This document shows, in pieces, positions 26,086 through 36,504 of a stretch of 64,000 nt of DNA. Numbering within the stretch: the first letter of the stretch is position 1; every line of letters starts with the position of its first letter. The translations under genes were made by a program, and so were the position numbers. The notes beneath the pieces are model-generated. The model ran no database searches and had not been told where the DNA came from. It worked only from the letters and a program-made list of their open reading frames with translations. Origin of the DNA: Tremella fuciformis (Eukaryota; Basidiomycota; Tremellomycetes; Tremellales; Tremellaceae); the NCBI GenBank assembly GCA_032768795.1, contig CP136494.1, forward strand, positions 2,108,001 to 2,172,000, written 5' to 3'.

Positions 26086-28355
26086 TTATACGAGCTCCTC
26101 CTGATCCTCTTCACGCAGCTCGTCGTCGTCCTGAGCGTCCCCTTGCTGATCGAGATCGCTCACAGAGGCAGTCAGGTTCTGGCCTGCGTCTGGACCCGCG
26201 GCCTGCGAGAGATGCCCAGTAGTATCGGTTTGCACGGAGGGATTCGGCATTTCGGGCAGGAGATGCACAGGTTGCGAAGTACGCAGCGCCGCCACCTCTT
26301 CCTCAAGGCGGTGCTTCTCAGCCTGGAGGTCAATGATGGTCTGGCCTTGCGCCTCTACGCGACCCTCTAGCTCCGTCATGTCGGCCATCATGTCGTCCAT
26401 CGCTGCATCGGTCTCGGCTTGCTGACGTTGGGCCTCATCGCGTTGCTGCTGAGCATGATCGCGTTCGGCCTCAGCCTCAGCCCTTGCCTTGTCTGCGTTG
26501 TTGCTAGCTTCGATGGCCTCATCGCGTTCTATCGTTGCTTCCGTCATCCGCTCATCCGAAGTACGCCGCTCACTCTGCGACTCCTCGAGCTTGCCCTCGT
26601 AATACTTGATCATTCCATTGAGCCTTGTTATTTCGACCTCATGGTCTTTGGCTTCTTTCGAGATGACAGCAATCTTGGTGTCGAGCCCGCGATTTGTTCG
26701 GGTGACCTTGTCTCTCTCTGCACGCACAGCGTCGATGGCTGCTCGATCATTGCGAGCCGCCCGCTCGATTTCGTCAACCTTGGCGAATAGAGCTTCAAAC
26801 GCTTCGTGACTCTTGATTTCGAAATGCTCCATCTCGGACGAGTACCGTTTCGCCGCAGCCAGTGGTAGGGACAGCAGGGCACTCAAGGTTGCACGATGGG
26901 CATCTTTGTCAAACGAAACCTCGGTCGCTTGGCTTTGATCCGGCGCATCAGTTGCAGGCTGAGCTGATTCGGGATTGACGACATGTTGCTCATGCAGTAC
27001 CGTACTTGGGACTACTGCGGGAAGGCCAATGGCTGCTTGGACCGCGGAATCGTTCTGGCCCATGGAGCGGGTCCTCGGCACAGGTGGGAGATGATCCGCT
27101 ACGTTGATGTGCGAGGTCGGTTGCGAGGGCGTGCGTGATCTAGCACGATTCTGCATGTAGGCCGCCCAGAGTCTCACTTTATTTCCGTCAGACGACGAAG
27201 CTTCAACGGCCTTGGCCAGCGGCGCGGCTGCGGGGACTGCCAGATCTTGATGCTCAGGCGGTGGCGAGGGGTTCATGTAGACAGGCGAGAGTGCCTCGAT
27301 GCCCGAAGGGTCAGGGAGCGGATTGAACTCTCCAGAATGGATACCAGGAGCATTCGATGCGTCATCAGCGACTGCCGAGGGCATGTTGAGTCCAAGATCA
27401 TGGCGGACATGCTGGAGAGAAGCCGATGAACGATCAGAAAAGGCGAGGCGATCGTCAACACCGCGTCGGGTGTCCACATATGCGCCCGGGAGCACGGCTT
27501 CCTGGATGGCTTGTTGTCGCACGGCGCGCTTGACACTGGCCCTATCGTCCAAACTGGCCACACTGGCAGACCTTCCCCTGACCTTCGTCTTCCGTGCGGA
27601 CATCTGCATTTGCCTTGCTAAGGCTTCATTCGATAGGGCCAGGTTTGGGGCTTTCAGCGGTGGGAGTTGAATGATGGGACATGGGCTGTTGCCCCGCGTG
27701 GAGCAGGCCCAGCAAGCTCCGAAATGCAGTTGACCAGACTTGTCGATCTTATATCGACAGACGAGGGAGGGAAAGCCTTCGCGTTCGGCGAATGGACAGG
27801 AGCCCTCTTTGATACTTTGATGCCTGATGTGAGTGATTCGCAGACGTGATATGTCGGTCGTACTCACGTATACATGAAAGCAGGTATAGCTTTCTTGTGA
27901 CATGACGTTTGCGTCGTTCCCTCCACATAACACGTCGATCCTCGACTACCCATCCTAGGCAGCTTGGCCGGGCCCCAGCGTTTCATCCCGTATCCTTCCG
28001 CTATGTCCGGATAGTACAAAGACGCGCAATGATCAAGGGACTGAATGGTATGGCCTACAATATTCTCAGCCGAGCGGGTGGCATCGAATGTTGCGAAGAC
28101 CGGATCGAAGGGAGCTTGCTGTTCCACCCATCGGTTTGAGGTCTCCTTCGGAGCGGCTGCGGATAGTGACGAGGAGATCGCTATGATAGGGGGTAGAGGA
28201 GGCAATGGAGGGCGGATGGGACTGACAGACAGCGACGGTGCGGGATTGCGAGGCGTCTTGGGAGTCGTCTGTCGGGTCTCTCGGCGTGGGGTTGTGGCGC
28301 GTCGAGGGGTGGCTGCCCGGGCTGGGGTAGATCGCTTGGATACTTTTGGTGCCAT
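26086..28355 (-). CDS. Cys-cluster and coiled-coil protein convergent with the transposase gene
   Basis: About 741 aa from two exons, 27868-28355 and 26086-27823, with a 44-nt intron. The start MAPKVSKRSTPARA has a good context (ACC before ATG, G after). The N-terminus has basic TPRR-type repeats (PRRATTPRRETRQTTPKTPR), likely nucleic-acid binding or nuclear. Residues about 95-215 hold a cysteine-rich segment (DHCASLYYPD, STCYVEG, TSCHKK, GSCPF, VCRY, ACWACS, SPCPI). A long coiled coil fills about the last 300 residues (EAEAERDHAQQQRDEAQRQQ), with an acidic end. No catalytic domain recognised. Its stop lies 142 bp from the stop of the giant gene, so the two converge. It may be a transposon accessory gene or a host gene; I favour the former. 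Confidence 0.8.
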
Positions 28356-28866
28356 GGTGAGGATGAGGTTATGTTGCAGTGCAGAGATGTGAACAGGAGA
28401 ATGGAGACGGTTCAGTACTGATGAGCGCTCGGTCCGTCCACGAAAAGGATGCCCGTGCACGTTGGCGTTGACTAATCATCTATTGTTTGTATCGTGCCTG
28501 AGGGCCGATTCGCCTGCAAGCAGGTGTTGTCGAAGAGCTTGTCAGTCGTGTCAGGTGGGCATTCTGGGCGTTTTCAGCATTGAAACAGGTCAAGCATCGT
28601 CAGTAGATGGTATTTCAGAGCGGTTCGCCAGTGTGAGCATCAAATCGAGCTTAACAGGGATTTGTGTCGAAATAGAAAACTTACCGGGTATTTGTGCCGA
28701 AAGACGAAATGTAATCGGGAAAAATCTCAGCTTAACACCGGTTTATTTAGACACGCCCTGCTGCCCCTTCGTCTTCTTGAGCAGGTAATTGGGCTTATCT
28801 CGCCGTAGCTGCAACTACCAACCAACCAAGCGCCGAGGACAGCAACCGACCAACCAGGATCTCGGC
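28356..28866. other. Right flank of the transposon-like island
   Basis: 511 bp upstream of the coiled-coil gene. It holds the three degenerate repeats listed below. No gene is supported. Confidence 0.4.
28648..28753 (+). repeat. Three degenerate ~26-nt direct repeats
   Basis: Unit 1 (28648-28673) begins AGCTTAACAGGGATTTGTG. Unit 2 (28678-28703) begins AACTTACCGGGTATTTGTG. Unit 3 (28729-28753) begins AGCTTAACACCGGTTTATT. Units 1 and 2 both end with CGAAA. They lie where the right end of the island is expected and could be subterminal transposase-binding sites. That function is inference. Confidence 0.5.
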
Positions 28867-29475
28867 ATGCCCTTCGGAGCGACAGCACTAGCAACAGCAG
28901 CGACACCCAGTCTGTGCGACCCCAGCGAGGAACACGGGTAAGTGAGGGTGAGAGCAGGGTCAGGAATGGCCGTCTCTCCTGCCTACCCCTTGGTCTCTCC
29001 CCTCTGCTGCTCGTGTAGAACAGAAGAGACGGGCATGACCATTGGCGAGTTATTCTTCCGATGCCGAGAAAGCTCCGTACCACTCAGAGCAGAGCATTTG
29101 ATCTCGCAGACCAGACAGCTGCTCGCCAGTGCCGCCTCTAGCCCTAACACCCTGCCCGTGAGAAAACCGGAGCAAGCAGCCAAGGGCAGAGAACAGGAAG
29201 AAGGGCAGCCCTCGCTCGATCATCGTCTGGACCCGTGGTCAAGGGGTCCAAGAGCCGACGATCGCGAGCAGCAAGTACGGATGCACAAGGTCAAGGAATA
29301 CGACGCCACCTCGAGCCGCCGCAGCCGCCGCCGCCGCATGACGTGAGCAGAACGAGCTTGACACTTCGGCGTGACTCACTCCGAAACTGCTGAATACGAC
29401 GTTGTTGACGACAGCTATGTGGCCGAAGATGAGACACGGTCGTGCCGCGGCACGAAGCGGAGAGTCGCATGCTGA
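28867..29475 (+). CDS. Possible small basic protein, three exons
   Basis: Model: 28867-28937, 29019-29342, 29415-29475; about 151 aa. Introns of 81 and 72 nt have GTAAGT and GTGAGC donors and are phase-consistent. It starts MPFGATALATAATPSLCD and contains a helical-looking block (TIGELFFRCRESSVPL, EHLISQTRQLLAS). An Arg-rich stretch follows (SSRRSRRRRMT). No family recognised. It rests only on open frames and plausible splice sites. Confidence 0.4.
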
Positions 29476-29605
29476 TCTCCGTGGTAGGAACCAGATGATC
29501 ATCGTCGAGACTAAACTCACCAGAGTCAGGAGCAGTCACCCCGAAACTCTGGCGACAGGGCGGCAGCCCGATTCATGCACCGGCATCTTTGCTGCATACT
29601 GTATC

Positions 29606-30562
29606 TTATGTCGACCGCACAGAAGACGTCCACCGCACCCGCTTGAGGATGTCAGGTCGCCTTGGGTTGCTCGACGCGACTGGCTGACCGTTCATGCGCA
29701 GGCACACCTCGTCCGCCTCGAGCACCTCTGCGAGACGCACAAACTCGAGTGCCTTGGCGCGCTCCTTCACGTACTCGGCCAGAGTCGGGAGGAACCTCTC
29801 CACCGTCGTCCACTCGCCCAGACCCATCGATGGGGCGCCATACACCCAGCGCAGCGCGGCCAGGCGGTCAGACAACCTCGTCGCCTCTACCCCCGGCGCC
29901 CCGATCATCGGCAGAGATGCGCGGAGCCGAGGTAAGAGATGTCGAGCGACGTCGCACGCCGTGAATGGCAGCATGGCCTCCGCCGGCGGCGAGACGGCTG
30001 CGTCGGGCTCGAGGTCGCCAGCGTCCAGAGCGTCAAAGTACCGCTCGACCATCCCTGGGAGATTCCACGAGTGGGTCACTGGCAGTGGGGCGCCCCGCAG
30101 GAAGGCCGCGAGGTCCAGCACCGAATGCCGCGGCTGGAGTGTCCAGCTGGGCAGCGGCAGCGTGACGAAGAGCGGCCAGTCGGGGTGCGTGGGGCATGTG
30201 AGGACCTGTCTGGCCGTCAGCGGTGGGTCCAGCGCCTGCTTCTCGGCGGGGTCGGCGTCGGGAGTGGTGTCGGCGACTTGGGGCGCGGGAAGGGACAGGG
30301 ACGCGAGCGTCAGGCGGGGTGCGGCTGGCAGAGGGGCGTCTGAGATCTCGGAGCCAGTGTTGACCATGAGCGAGAGCGATGGGCGCGCAGGCGGGCGCAG
30401 GAGCGCGGAGCTTCCAGAGGGAGGGAAGGGGAAGCCAGCGGCGGGATATGTGAGGCCATGAGGCTGGGCGGCACTGTGCGTCGCAGCGAACATGATCCAA
30501 TCCAAGACTTGTTGAGTGGCCAGATGATCCGGTACGGCAGTGACGCTGCTCGGAGGCAGCAA
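29606..30562 (-). CDS. Unknown protein, paralogue of the gene at 6424-7179
   Basis: Intronless, 318 aa. It carries the same ordered blocks as the 251-aa protein at 6424-7179: LRGAPL followed by TH and a W/FN-x-P, then ALRWVYG, then LAEYVKERAKALEFVR. Here they are preceded by an extra N-terminal region of about 140 residues (Ala/Pro-rich, with a CPTHPDWPLFVTLPL segment). No signal peptide, transmembrane span or known domain. The pair lies 22 kb apart, on opposite sides of the transposon island, and both are on the minus strand. Function unknown. Confidence 0.75.
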   Translation of the reverse strand: MLPPSSVTAVPDHLATQQVLDWIMFAATHSAAQPHGLTYPAAGFPFPPSGSSALLRPPARPSLSLMVNTGSEISDAPLPAAPRLTLASLSLPAPQVADTTPDADPAEKQALDPPLTARQVLTCPTHPDWPLFVTLPLPSWTLQPRHSVLDLAAFLRGAPLPVTHSWNLPGMVERYFDALDAGDLEPDAAVSPPAEAMLPFTACDVARHLLPRLRASLPMIGAPGVEATRLSDRLAALRWVYGAPSMGLGEWTTVERFLPTLAEYVKERAKALEFVRLAEVLEADEVCLRMNGQPVASSNPRRPDILKRVRWTSSVRST

Positions 30563-31003
30563 GCGCGATGGAGGAGTGGAAGAGGCGAATAGTCAACAAC
30601 GTTGAGGCGCTTGTGTTTTATGGAAGTGGCGACGCCGCCCTCATTGTCCCCTGTCCCTCCCCCTGTCCTACAGAGATCCGCAAATGGACGACTGGCGGAA
30701 TCTGGCGTGGAAAGAGCCCCGCGGTCGACAGACGACGTCGGGGAGGTGGTCAACGACGCTCACCCAGGCCTGCCGGTCGTCGGTCCAAGGCCGCGGGGGT
30801 ACCGGCTACACGTCGAGTGGCCGGGGATCAGAGGTCCTTCCAAGGGACACAGCACGAGACTAAGTCTCTTAGCAGATGAGCACCCCGGGCATCAGCACGT
30901 ATATGTAGGCGTCGGATCCCTCAACTCTTCACCACCCCAGCGACAGCACCACAACCAGCATCGACGGCAACCGCTCTGCACCACCACCACACACTGCACC
31001 GAC
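30563..31003. other. Intergenic region, divergent promoters
   Basis: 441 bp between the starts of a minus- and a plus-strand gene. A CAC-rich stretch near 30940-31000 precedes the next start. Nothing else was recognised. Confidence 0.4.
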
Positions 31004-31297
31004 ATGTCACAGCAGCAGCAGCAGCCGTCAGAGTCGCCCGCCACGCAATACCAACTCCATTCGGGCACGACACACCCCGATTCGAATCGCCTGAACGCCA
31101 TGGCGGCATTCCAGCTGCCCCCAGGGCGTCCGATCCTGCCGCCGCCTCCCACTATGTCATTCTTCGAGTCTTTGCAGGCGTCTGAGGCGAAAGAGGCCGC
31201 GCAGCAAAAGTCGAAGACTGAGGCTCAAGGTCAGACCCAAACCCAAGCTCAAAAACTCGGACAGGCGGCGAGCGGGACCGGAGAACAGGCCAAGTAG
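31004..31297 (+). CDS. Small Gln-rich hypothetical protein
   Basis: Intronless, 97 aa, starting MSQQQQQPSESP. It has a Pro block (GRPILPPPPTMSFFESLQ) and a Gln/Thr-rich charged C-terminal helix (EAKEAAQQKSKTEAQGQ) ending EQAK. Low complexity; no family recognised. It resembles in style the small intronless proteins at 41.7-45.2 kb. Confidence 0.55.
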   Translation: MSQQQQQPSESPATQYQLHSGTTHPDSNRLNAMAAFQLPPGRPILPPPPTMSFFESLQASEAKEAAQQKSKTEAQGQTQTQAQKLGQAASGTGEQAK

Positions 31298-31415
31298 GCT
31301 GTGAGCAATCGAGTAGGACTAGGAGGGGAGGGGTGTGAGAGGGCGTATGTATCCCATGTCATGCGAGTTTTGGAAGATGCGCTTGGCTTTCAGCCTTGAG
31401 CGATCAATCATCAGT

Positions 31416-31477
31416 GATGGGCATCGAGCACAATGGCATCATGCCTGATGCCAACCCCTGATGCCATCGTGCCCATC
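31416..31477. repeat. Imperfect inverted repeat (hairpin) 3' of the Gln-rich gene
   Basis: Left arm 31416-31441 (GATGGGCA, 7 extra bases, then CAATGGCATCA) pairs with right arm 31457-31477 (CCTGATGCCATCGTGCCCATC). It lies about 120 bp after the stop at 31297 and about 110 bp before the next start. It could be an RNA hairpin at a 3' end or a miniature repeat. Confidence 0.5.
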
Positions 31478-31583
31478 TTTACCTACCATCAGTCACTGAC
31501 GGTTGATCTTACGGTTCGCGTGAGAACATGAGAAGGATGGAAGAAGCACGACCGCGCATACTCCTTCTTCATCGCCCTCAGAC

Positions 31584-32237
31584 ATGTCAAGCCTGCCCGA
31601 AGAGCCGTGGCGCATGCGCGAGATGCTCGACTCGCGAGTCATCGTCGGCGAGACGATGTACCAGCTCGACCCGTACACCCACATGCCCATCGCGCTCCCC
31701 GCTGCGCTCTGCGCGCCCCGGCCCCTTCCCCCGCTACCAGTGGACGCCCAGGCCAGTCAAGCCAGTGCACCGGCGTCCTGGGCGACGTACCCGTACCCAG
31801 CGACGATCGGTCGGTACGTCCCCACCGGCCAACAGATCTTGGCGAGCAAAACGGCGAACATCACCCACACTCCTCCAGCAGCCGCTCAAGCTGAGAGGGT
31901 TCTGGGGGACCGCACGAAGGGCCCAGCGTCCTCCGGCGCCCACGCCCTACTGGGCTCTCTCGGACCTGCACTACCAGATACACTCCCCGACGACAAGTCG
32001 TATTCAGCCCTCACCCAGGTGGAGATGTCCAAAGTGTACCGCCGGTGGCTTCAGGGGCAGATGGTCGCACAGGCGGCGCAGGAGCACGCCGCCCGGCTCA
32101 TGTATGCGAACGCGAGTGAGCTGGTGCTGGCAGCTACCATGGCGGGCGCAGGGGCGGGCGGCGTGGATGTACCCGTCGGAGTGGGGCAGGTGGGCGGGGC
32201 CATGCCGTATGGCTGGGCATGGTTCAGGCCGAATTGA
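31584..32237 (+). CDS. Hypothetical Ala/Pro-rich protein, 217 aa
   Basis: Intronless. It starts MSSLPEEPWRMREMLDSRV, then VGETMYQLDPYTHMPIALP, a Pro/Ala-rich middle, and a helical block (VEMSKVYRRWLQGQMVAQAA). The Gly/Val-rich end is MPYGWAWFRPN. No signal peptide or known domain. Sustained composition and a clear start argue that it is real; function unknown. Confidence 0.55.
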   Translation: MSSLPEEPWRMREMLDSRVIVGETMYQLDPYTHMPIALPAALCAPRPLPPLPVDAQASQASAPASWATYPYPATIGRYVPTGQQILASKTANITHTPPAAAQAERVLGDRTKGPASSGAHALLGSLGPALPDTLPDDKSYSALTQVEMSKVYRRWLQGQMVAQAAQEHAARLMYANASELVLAATMAGAGAGGVDVPVGVGQVGGAMPYGWAWFRPN

Positions 32238-32725
32238 CCGCGTGGCGACAAATGTAGCATGGTCCGTGCACCGATGAAGAGCTTTCATTTCATGGAATGT
32301 AACGGCGCTCTTGACGCTGCGGGTCTGCAGTGCGTGGCGACGTGGCGTGGTAATGACGCATACGCAGCGCTGACGTGGCGGCCTCCTCAGTGCAATAAGC
32401 ATATTCTGTAGGTCGATACCTTGGGGTGGGCAGCAGGTGACATGCCCCAACTGACGGACATGTGGTATAGCCTTTAAAAGCTGGCTCCGAGCCGGACGCC
32501 TGTCGTGCCTCAGCCACGGCCCGCCCTCGCTGACATACTCCGCCCACCCGACGTCTGCACACTGCATAGACTCGCCATGCCCACGCGAGGGCGTGTGCAT
32601 TCCAGCGCCAGCGCCAACGCGCATCACAGTCCGAAGTAAACACAGGGGAATAGCGAACGAACCCATAAAGGCTCGCTCTGCACAGCGTGGGCCTAACACG
32701 CCCACGTACATACTCTTCGATTACC
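32238..32725. other. Promoter region of secreted protein 1
   Basis: 488 bp before the first member of the secreted family. No gene or repeat recognised. Confidence 0.35.
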
Positions 32726-33437
32726 ATGCTTGCGACGCAGCTCCACCTTGTTTTCAGTCTTCTCCTCGCGGGTCTGCTGGCCCAGGGGTCCCCTGTGCCA
32801 GAGTACCAGCTGGCCAGCCGGGAGGCGTGGCCCGCGGGCGATTCCACCTTTGTCGTGCCGAAACGGTCAGTACACATCCTCCTCCTCCAGGCGGTCAAGA
32901 TTCACAACTGACAAAGGCAGACAGCTCGACAATGGCGAGCGACTAAGGCGGTAGGTGTTCACCCACATGTATGAGAAAGGTTCTCGCTGAACCCCCGCAG
33001 GGGACTCGGCCCACTCAAGCCTGCACGGCTGTACGACCCCTCTCGCGTGCACAGTGAGTGACTCCCGCACCAGCAATACCATGGCAGACACTGATGTCAG
33101 GCGCGCCCAACGCGAGGGCTTCGCTTGGCCGAAGAGACCTCAACGCCCAGTGGACATACACGCTAGACAGCTGCGGTGCCCAACCAGGTCAGTGCCACTT
33201 CTCTCCACACGGACGCCGGCTCAGAGTTCAGAAGAGGATGCCCCCTATTCCCGGATCACCGCCGCGTCTCGCCAAGGCGCGGTGGACAGGTGTGCAGGGT
33301 GGGCCGACGCGGACGGGACCGTGGACTTTGCCGTGCGACACGTCTCGGGCCAGCTGTACCATTGCGCTATCGGTGCCGCGCAGGATGGGGCCGAGGAGGA
33401 GTGTGACGGGGCGGAGTGGGCGTACTACTCGGCTTGA
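32726..33437 (+). CDS. Secreted protein, LYDPxRVH family, member 1
   Basis: 171 aa from five exons: 32726-32865, 32920-32949, 33001-33053, 33101-33187, 33232-33437. A signal peptide is clear (MLATQLHLVFSLLLAGLLA). The 30-nt second exon encodes DNGERLRR and exon 3 encodes GLGPLKPARLYDPSRVH. Next comes SAPNARAS and a C-terminal domain with Cys residues in DSCGAQ, DRCAGW, YHCAI and EECDGAEW, ending WAYYSA. Dibasic residues (RLRR) before GLGPL suggest Kex2-type processing; this is inference. Two paralogues follow directly downstream and a fourth lies at 56691-57397. Function unknown; probably extracellular or cell-wall. Confidence 0.85.
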
Positions 33438-34188
33438 GCGGAGGGCAACTGGATGTCTCTTGTCAGCTATTGCACTGCATTGAAGACAGCCGGCGCTACT
33501 GGAAGACGGGAGGGAGGGGTGCGAGAGCGCTGACGGGATGGTCAGGCGGTAGTAGGACGAGACAGGGCAGCCTATACCCTGTACTCCGTCGGGTGTGGTC
33601 GCCGCTGTAACTGTACAGGACAATGCGAAAGCTTGGAGGGATCGACCTGGCTTGCTTCCATGTGGTTGGCGCTCGGAGCAGGACATGTCATCCCTCTCTT
33701 GCAATAAGTATGGCGCACACCAAACATCTTATATGGTCCATCGGAACATGAGCAGATGGTTGGACGTGATCGTCTAATAACCTTTGGGTTCGACGATATG
33801 GCCCGTGCGTCGGGCATTGGCGGCTCTTGGCTTCGTCTGGAATTTAGCAATAATACTCCGGTCGGTCTCGCCGTCTGTTCCAGCTCGATGGACGGCTTGA
33901 GGTATTGCATGTCTGGCGAGACGAGCTGGGTCAGTGGCAACAGTAAGCTTCTCTCTGGTCTGTCGGCGCTTGGAGGGGCTCGGGCGTCGTACTCTAGATC
34001 GTTGCGGAGGCCATGAACCATTGCGTCGCTGTGCCAACGGATCGTCAACCTCACAGTGTTTGCGCCAACAGGCTGCAGGACTGTGGCAAGGTCCAACATA
34101 TACATATGCGAGCGTCAACACATAAGAAGTTCCGACACCGGTACACTGTTTACTGTCCTTCTGTCTTTCCAGTACTTCAATTGACAAG
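33438..34188. other. Intergenic region between secreted proteins 1 and 2
   Basis: 751 bp. Short open frames are present on both strands but none shows domain content or a coherent start. No gene is supported. Confidence 0.35.
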
Positions 34189-34889
34189 ATGGTTGCCTCA
34201 ACACAGCTCTTCGGCCTCATGGCAGCTCTTTGCGCTCTTGCTGCTAGCGCATCGCCCATCGCCGGCTCCCAGACTTTCGCGGAGAAAGACTGGCCAGTGA
34301 ACGATGTTGTGGAAAGGGAGCTGAGGTGAGCGTAGGCTTTGACGCTTGGGCAGCGGCTGAAAGCAATAGGACCGAGAGCAACGCACAACGGATGGCCCGG
34401 TAGGTCCGGTCAATGCGTGGACGAGCACGGCTCGCTGACAGGCCTTCAGTGGTCTCGCACCCCTCTCGCCTGCCCGTCTGTACGACCCCGAGCGCGTACA
34501 CTGTGAGTCAATCCCCTGCCGCTGCTGACGAGAGCTGAGAGCCAGCCGCGCCCAAGGCTCGTCTGTCGAACAGCCCTCCGCCCTCCAGCGACGGGACGTA
34601 CGGCTTCACCTACATCGCATGCTATGACGACCACAGTGAGCGGGCCCCGCTTCGCTCGAGGAGCACCTGCTGATCGCTCCCAGCTGCCGGCACGTTGAAG
34701 TCGATCACCGCGGCGAGCGACTCGAGCGCCGTCAGCCAGTGCGCGGCGTACACGTCCGGCCTGAGCGGCTACGAATTCACCCTGTCGTACACTGGGTCGG
34801 GCACGTATGCGTGCGAGGCGAATGCTGGGGGCTCCGGGGGCTCCGTGCCGTGCACGAGCACCAACTGGGCGCAGTACTCTCTGACTTGA
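34189..34889 (+). CDS. Secreted protein, LYDPxRVH family, member 2
   Basis: 171 aa from five exons: 34189-34325, 34370-34399, 34450-34502, 34546-34635, 34684-34889. The signal peptide is MVASTQLFGLMAALCALAAS, then FAEKDWPVNDV. Exon 2 (30 nt) encodes TESNAQRMAR and exon 3 encodes GLAPLSPARLYDPERVH. After SAPKARLS comes YGFTYIACYDD, then a C-terminal domain with Cys in SQCAAY, TYACEA and VPCTSTNWAQY. Exons 2, 3 and 5 have exactly the same lengths (30, 53 and 206 nt) as in members 1 and 3. Function unknown. Confidence 0.87.
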
Positions 34890-35424
34890 GCAATACCCTG
34901 TTGCCCCTCTCTCGCGGCTTTAACTTGCGATAAGAGACTGGTCATGGACAGTACAGTATTTTTGGGATTTTTGACAGTTGTCGATGCACGTACTTTGACT
35001 TCATCGGATGGCTTCATCTGTGCGCACATGCTGTGTCTGCTGCAGGGGTCGGCATCGGAATCGGCCTTCTGTGGGGAGTCCCGGATGAACCTTGAATGGT
35101 TTCTTGATTTTCGGCGTCGAGGCACGCACGGGCGACACTGCCCATCAGTCGGTCACAGGAGCCTATACATCCGAGCCTTCCGAGGAACATCGACATATGC
35201 CTCAATGGCAGATGTCCGAGCATACACAGACTCATACATGGAGTGGGTCTACCCCAAACCATATACAGTAGAGCCTGATCATGTCTGCCGCCTCGACAGC
35301 CATGTTTACTTTGCTGCCTTGAAGGAGTGAACAGACAGGCTTCTGTGCATCTAAATAAGTCGAGGCCATCAGACACTTGGTCGTTCTTTTCCCCAAACGT
35401 GCTGGGAGCAACAACTTGACGATC
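34890..35424. other. Intergenic region between secreted proteins 2 and 3
   Basis: 535 bp; no gene or repeat supported. Confidence 0.35.
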
Positions 35425-36100
35425 ATGTGGACCAACTTCGCTGGAGCCGTCGCCGTCGTGTGTGCCATTACGGGAGCCGCTTCGCCCCTCGCAGAAGTGG
35501 CAAAGTCGTGGCCTGTTCATACCGCATTCAACAAGCCTCGGTGAGTCCTGGTCCACCGTTCGAGACGACAGTCTTGACTGAACTTGACAGAGTCGAGAGC
35601 AATGCAGCCCGCCTTGCACGGTACATCTTAGCTCCCCTCGGCGAGTCAAGCGCTGACCACTCAGAGGCTTGTCGCCACTCTCCCCAGCCAGACTATACGA
35701 CCCGGAGCGCGTGCACAGTGAGGATCCGCCTCGTCAGGGTGCATTTCATCTAAGTTGCAGGCGCTCCCAAGGCGCGTCTATCAAGCGCTGGGCAGCCTCC
35801 TTCCGGTGCTGGAGAGGGCTACGGATTCCTAGCGTGCTATGCGGGAATCAGTTCGTCCCTCTTCTTCTCATGCTTGCCATTCCTGACTCCGCAGATAGCG
35901 GTACCTTCGACTTTATCACCGCGACAGACGACAACGATGCACTCAATCAATGCGCGACCTTTGCCGCCGGCAAATCGGCCACCACGTTCGCTCTCGCCTA
36001 CGCGGGATATGGGTACGAGTGTGAGGCGGGCGCGACGGGGAATGGCGCCGCGGAGCAGTGCACGACGAATGATTGGGCGGTCTACACCAACGCGACTTGA
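35425..36100 (+). CDS. Secreted protein, LYDPxRVH family, member 3
   Basis: 164 aa from five exons: 35425-35540, 35591-35620, 35665-35717, 35761-35850, 35895-36100. The signal peptide is MWTNFAGAVAVVCAITGAA. Exon 2 (30 nt) encodes VESNAARLAR and exon 3 GLSPLSPARLYDPERVH. Then come GAPKARLSS and GYGFLACYAG. The C-terminal domain has Cys in NQCATF, YECEAG and EQCTTNDWAVY. The fourth donor is GTTCGT, weaker than its neighbours but phase-consistent with members 1 and 2. Function unknown. Confidence 0.85.
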
Positions 36101-36504
36101 CCGAACGCCAGCGTGCGGCGGGGCAAGCCTCCGGAGAGGGGTATCAGGTGGTGGATCAGGCATAGTATTCCTCCCAGCATGTTGCCCCGTATGGACTTTA
36201 TGCACTCGCGACATCGACCTTACTTGTTGACCCACCTACTTGGATTGCGGGACAGGCTCGGCGAGAGCTGAAAGCGACACGGGCGAATGCCCTTCTTTCG
36301 CCCCGCCCAAAGAACAATATCAGTACATGGACAGCAACGTAGTCTTCCACAACTTACAGTCTTCGTTGTGCAGCACTTTCCTCCTCGTGTACCTGTGTAC
36401 AGGAGAGCGGCTGCATGCCATGTAGCATCTGAGCGTTTCTCTAGTAATCTACTACGGGGCAGAATATGAGGTGCGCGACGAGAGATGTCCCGGGACATTG
36501 GAAT
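36101..36504. other. Convergent intergenic region
   Basis: 404 bp between the stop of secreted protein 3 and the stop of the transporter. Presumed 3' UTRs; nothing else recognised. Confidence 0.35.

Larger units (their letters stand above)
17200..28800. mobile_element. Mutator-like (MULE-class) transposon island, borders approximate
   Basis: The island is defined by the MULE transposase gene at 17863-25943, a tail-to-tail companion gene at 26086-28355, lower GC than the flanks, and degenerate repeats near 28648-28753. Borders are approximate: I found no convincing terminal inverted repeats or 8-11-bp target duplication by eye. All catalytic residues are present and frames are open, so it looks recent or under selection. 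Whether the coiled-coil gene belongs to it is inference. Confidence 0.6.

Noticed and set aside
29694..30461. 255-codon plus-strand frame
   Set aside because: Antisense to the paralogue gene at 29606-30562, which has conserved blocks.
33776..33800. Short GGTTCGA string resembling a tRNA B box
   Set aside because: No matching A box, cloverleaf or downstream T-run; no tRNA is supported anywhere in the window.
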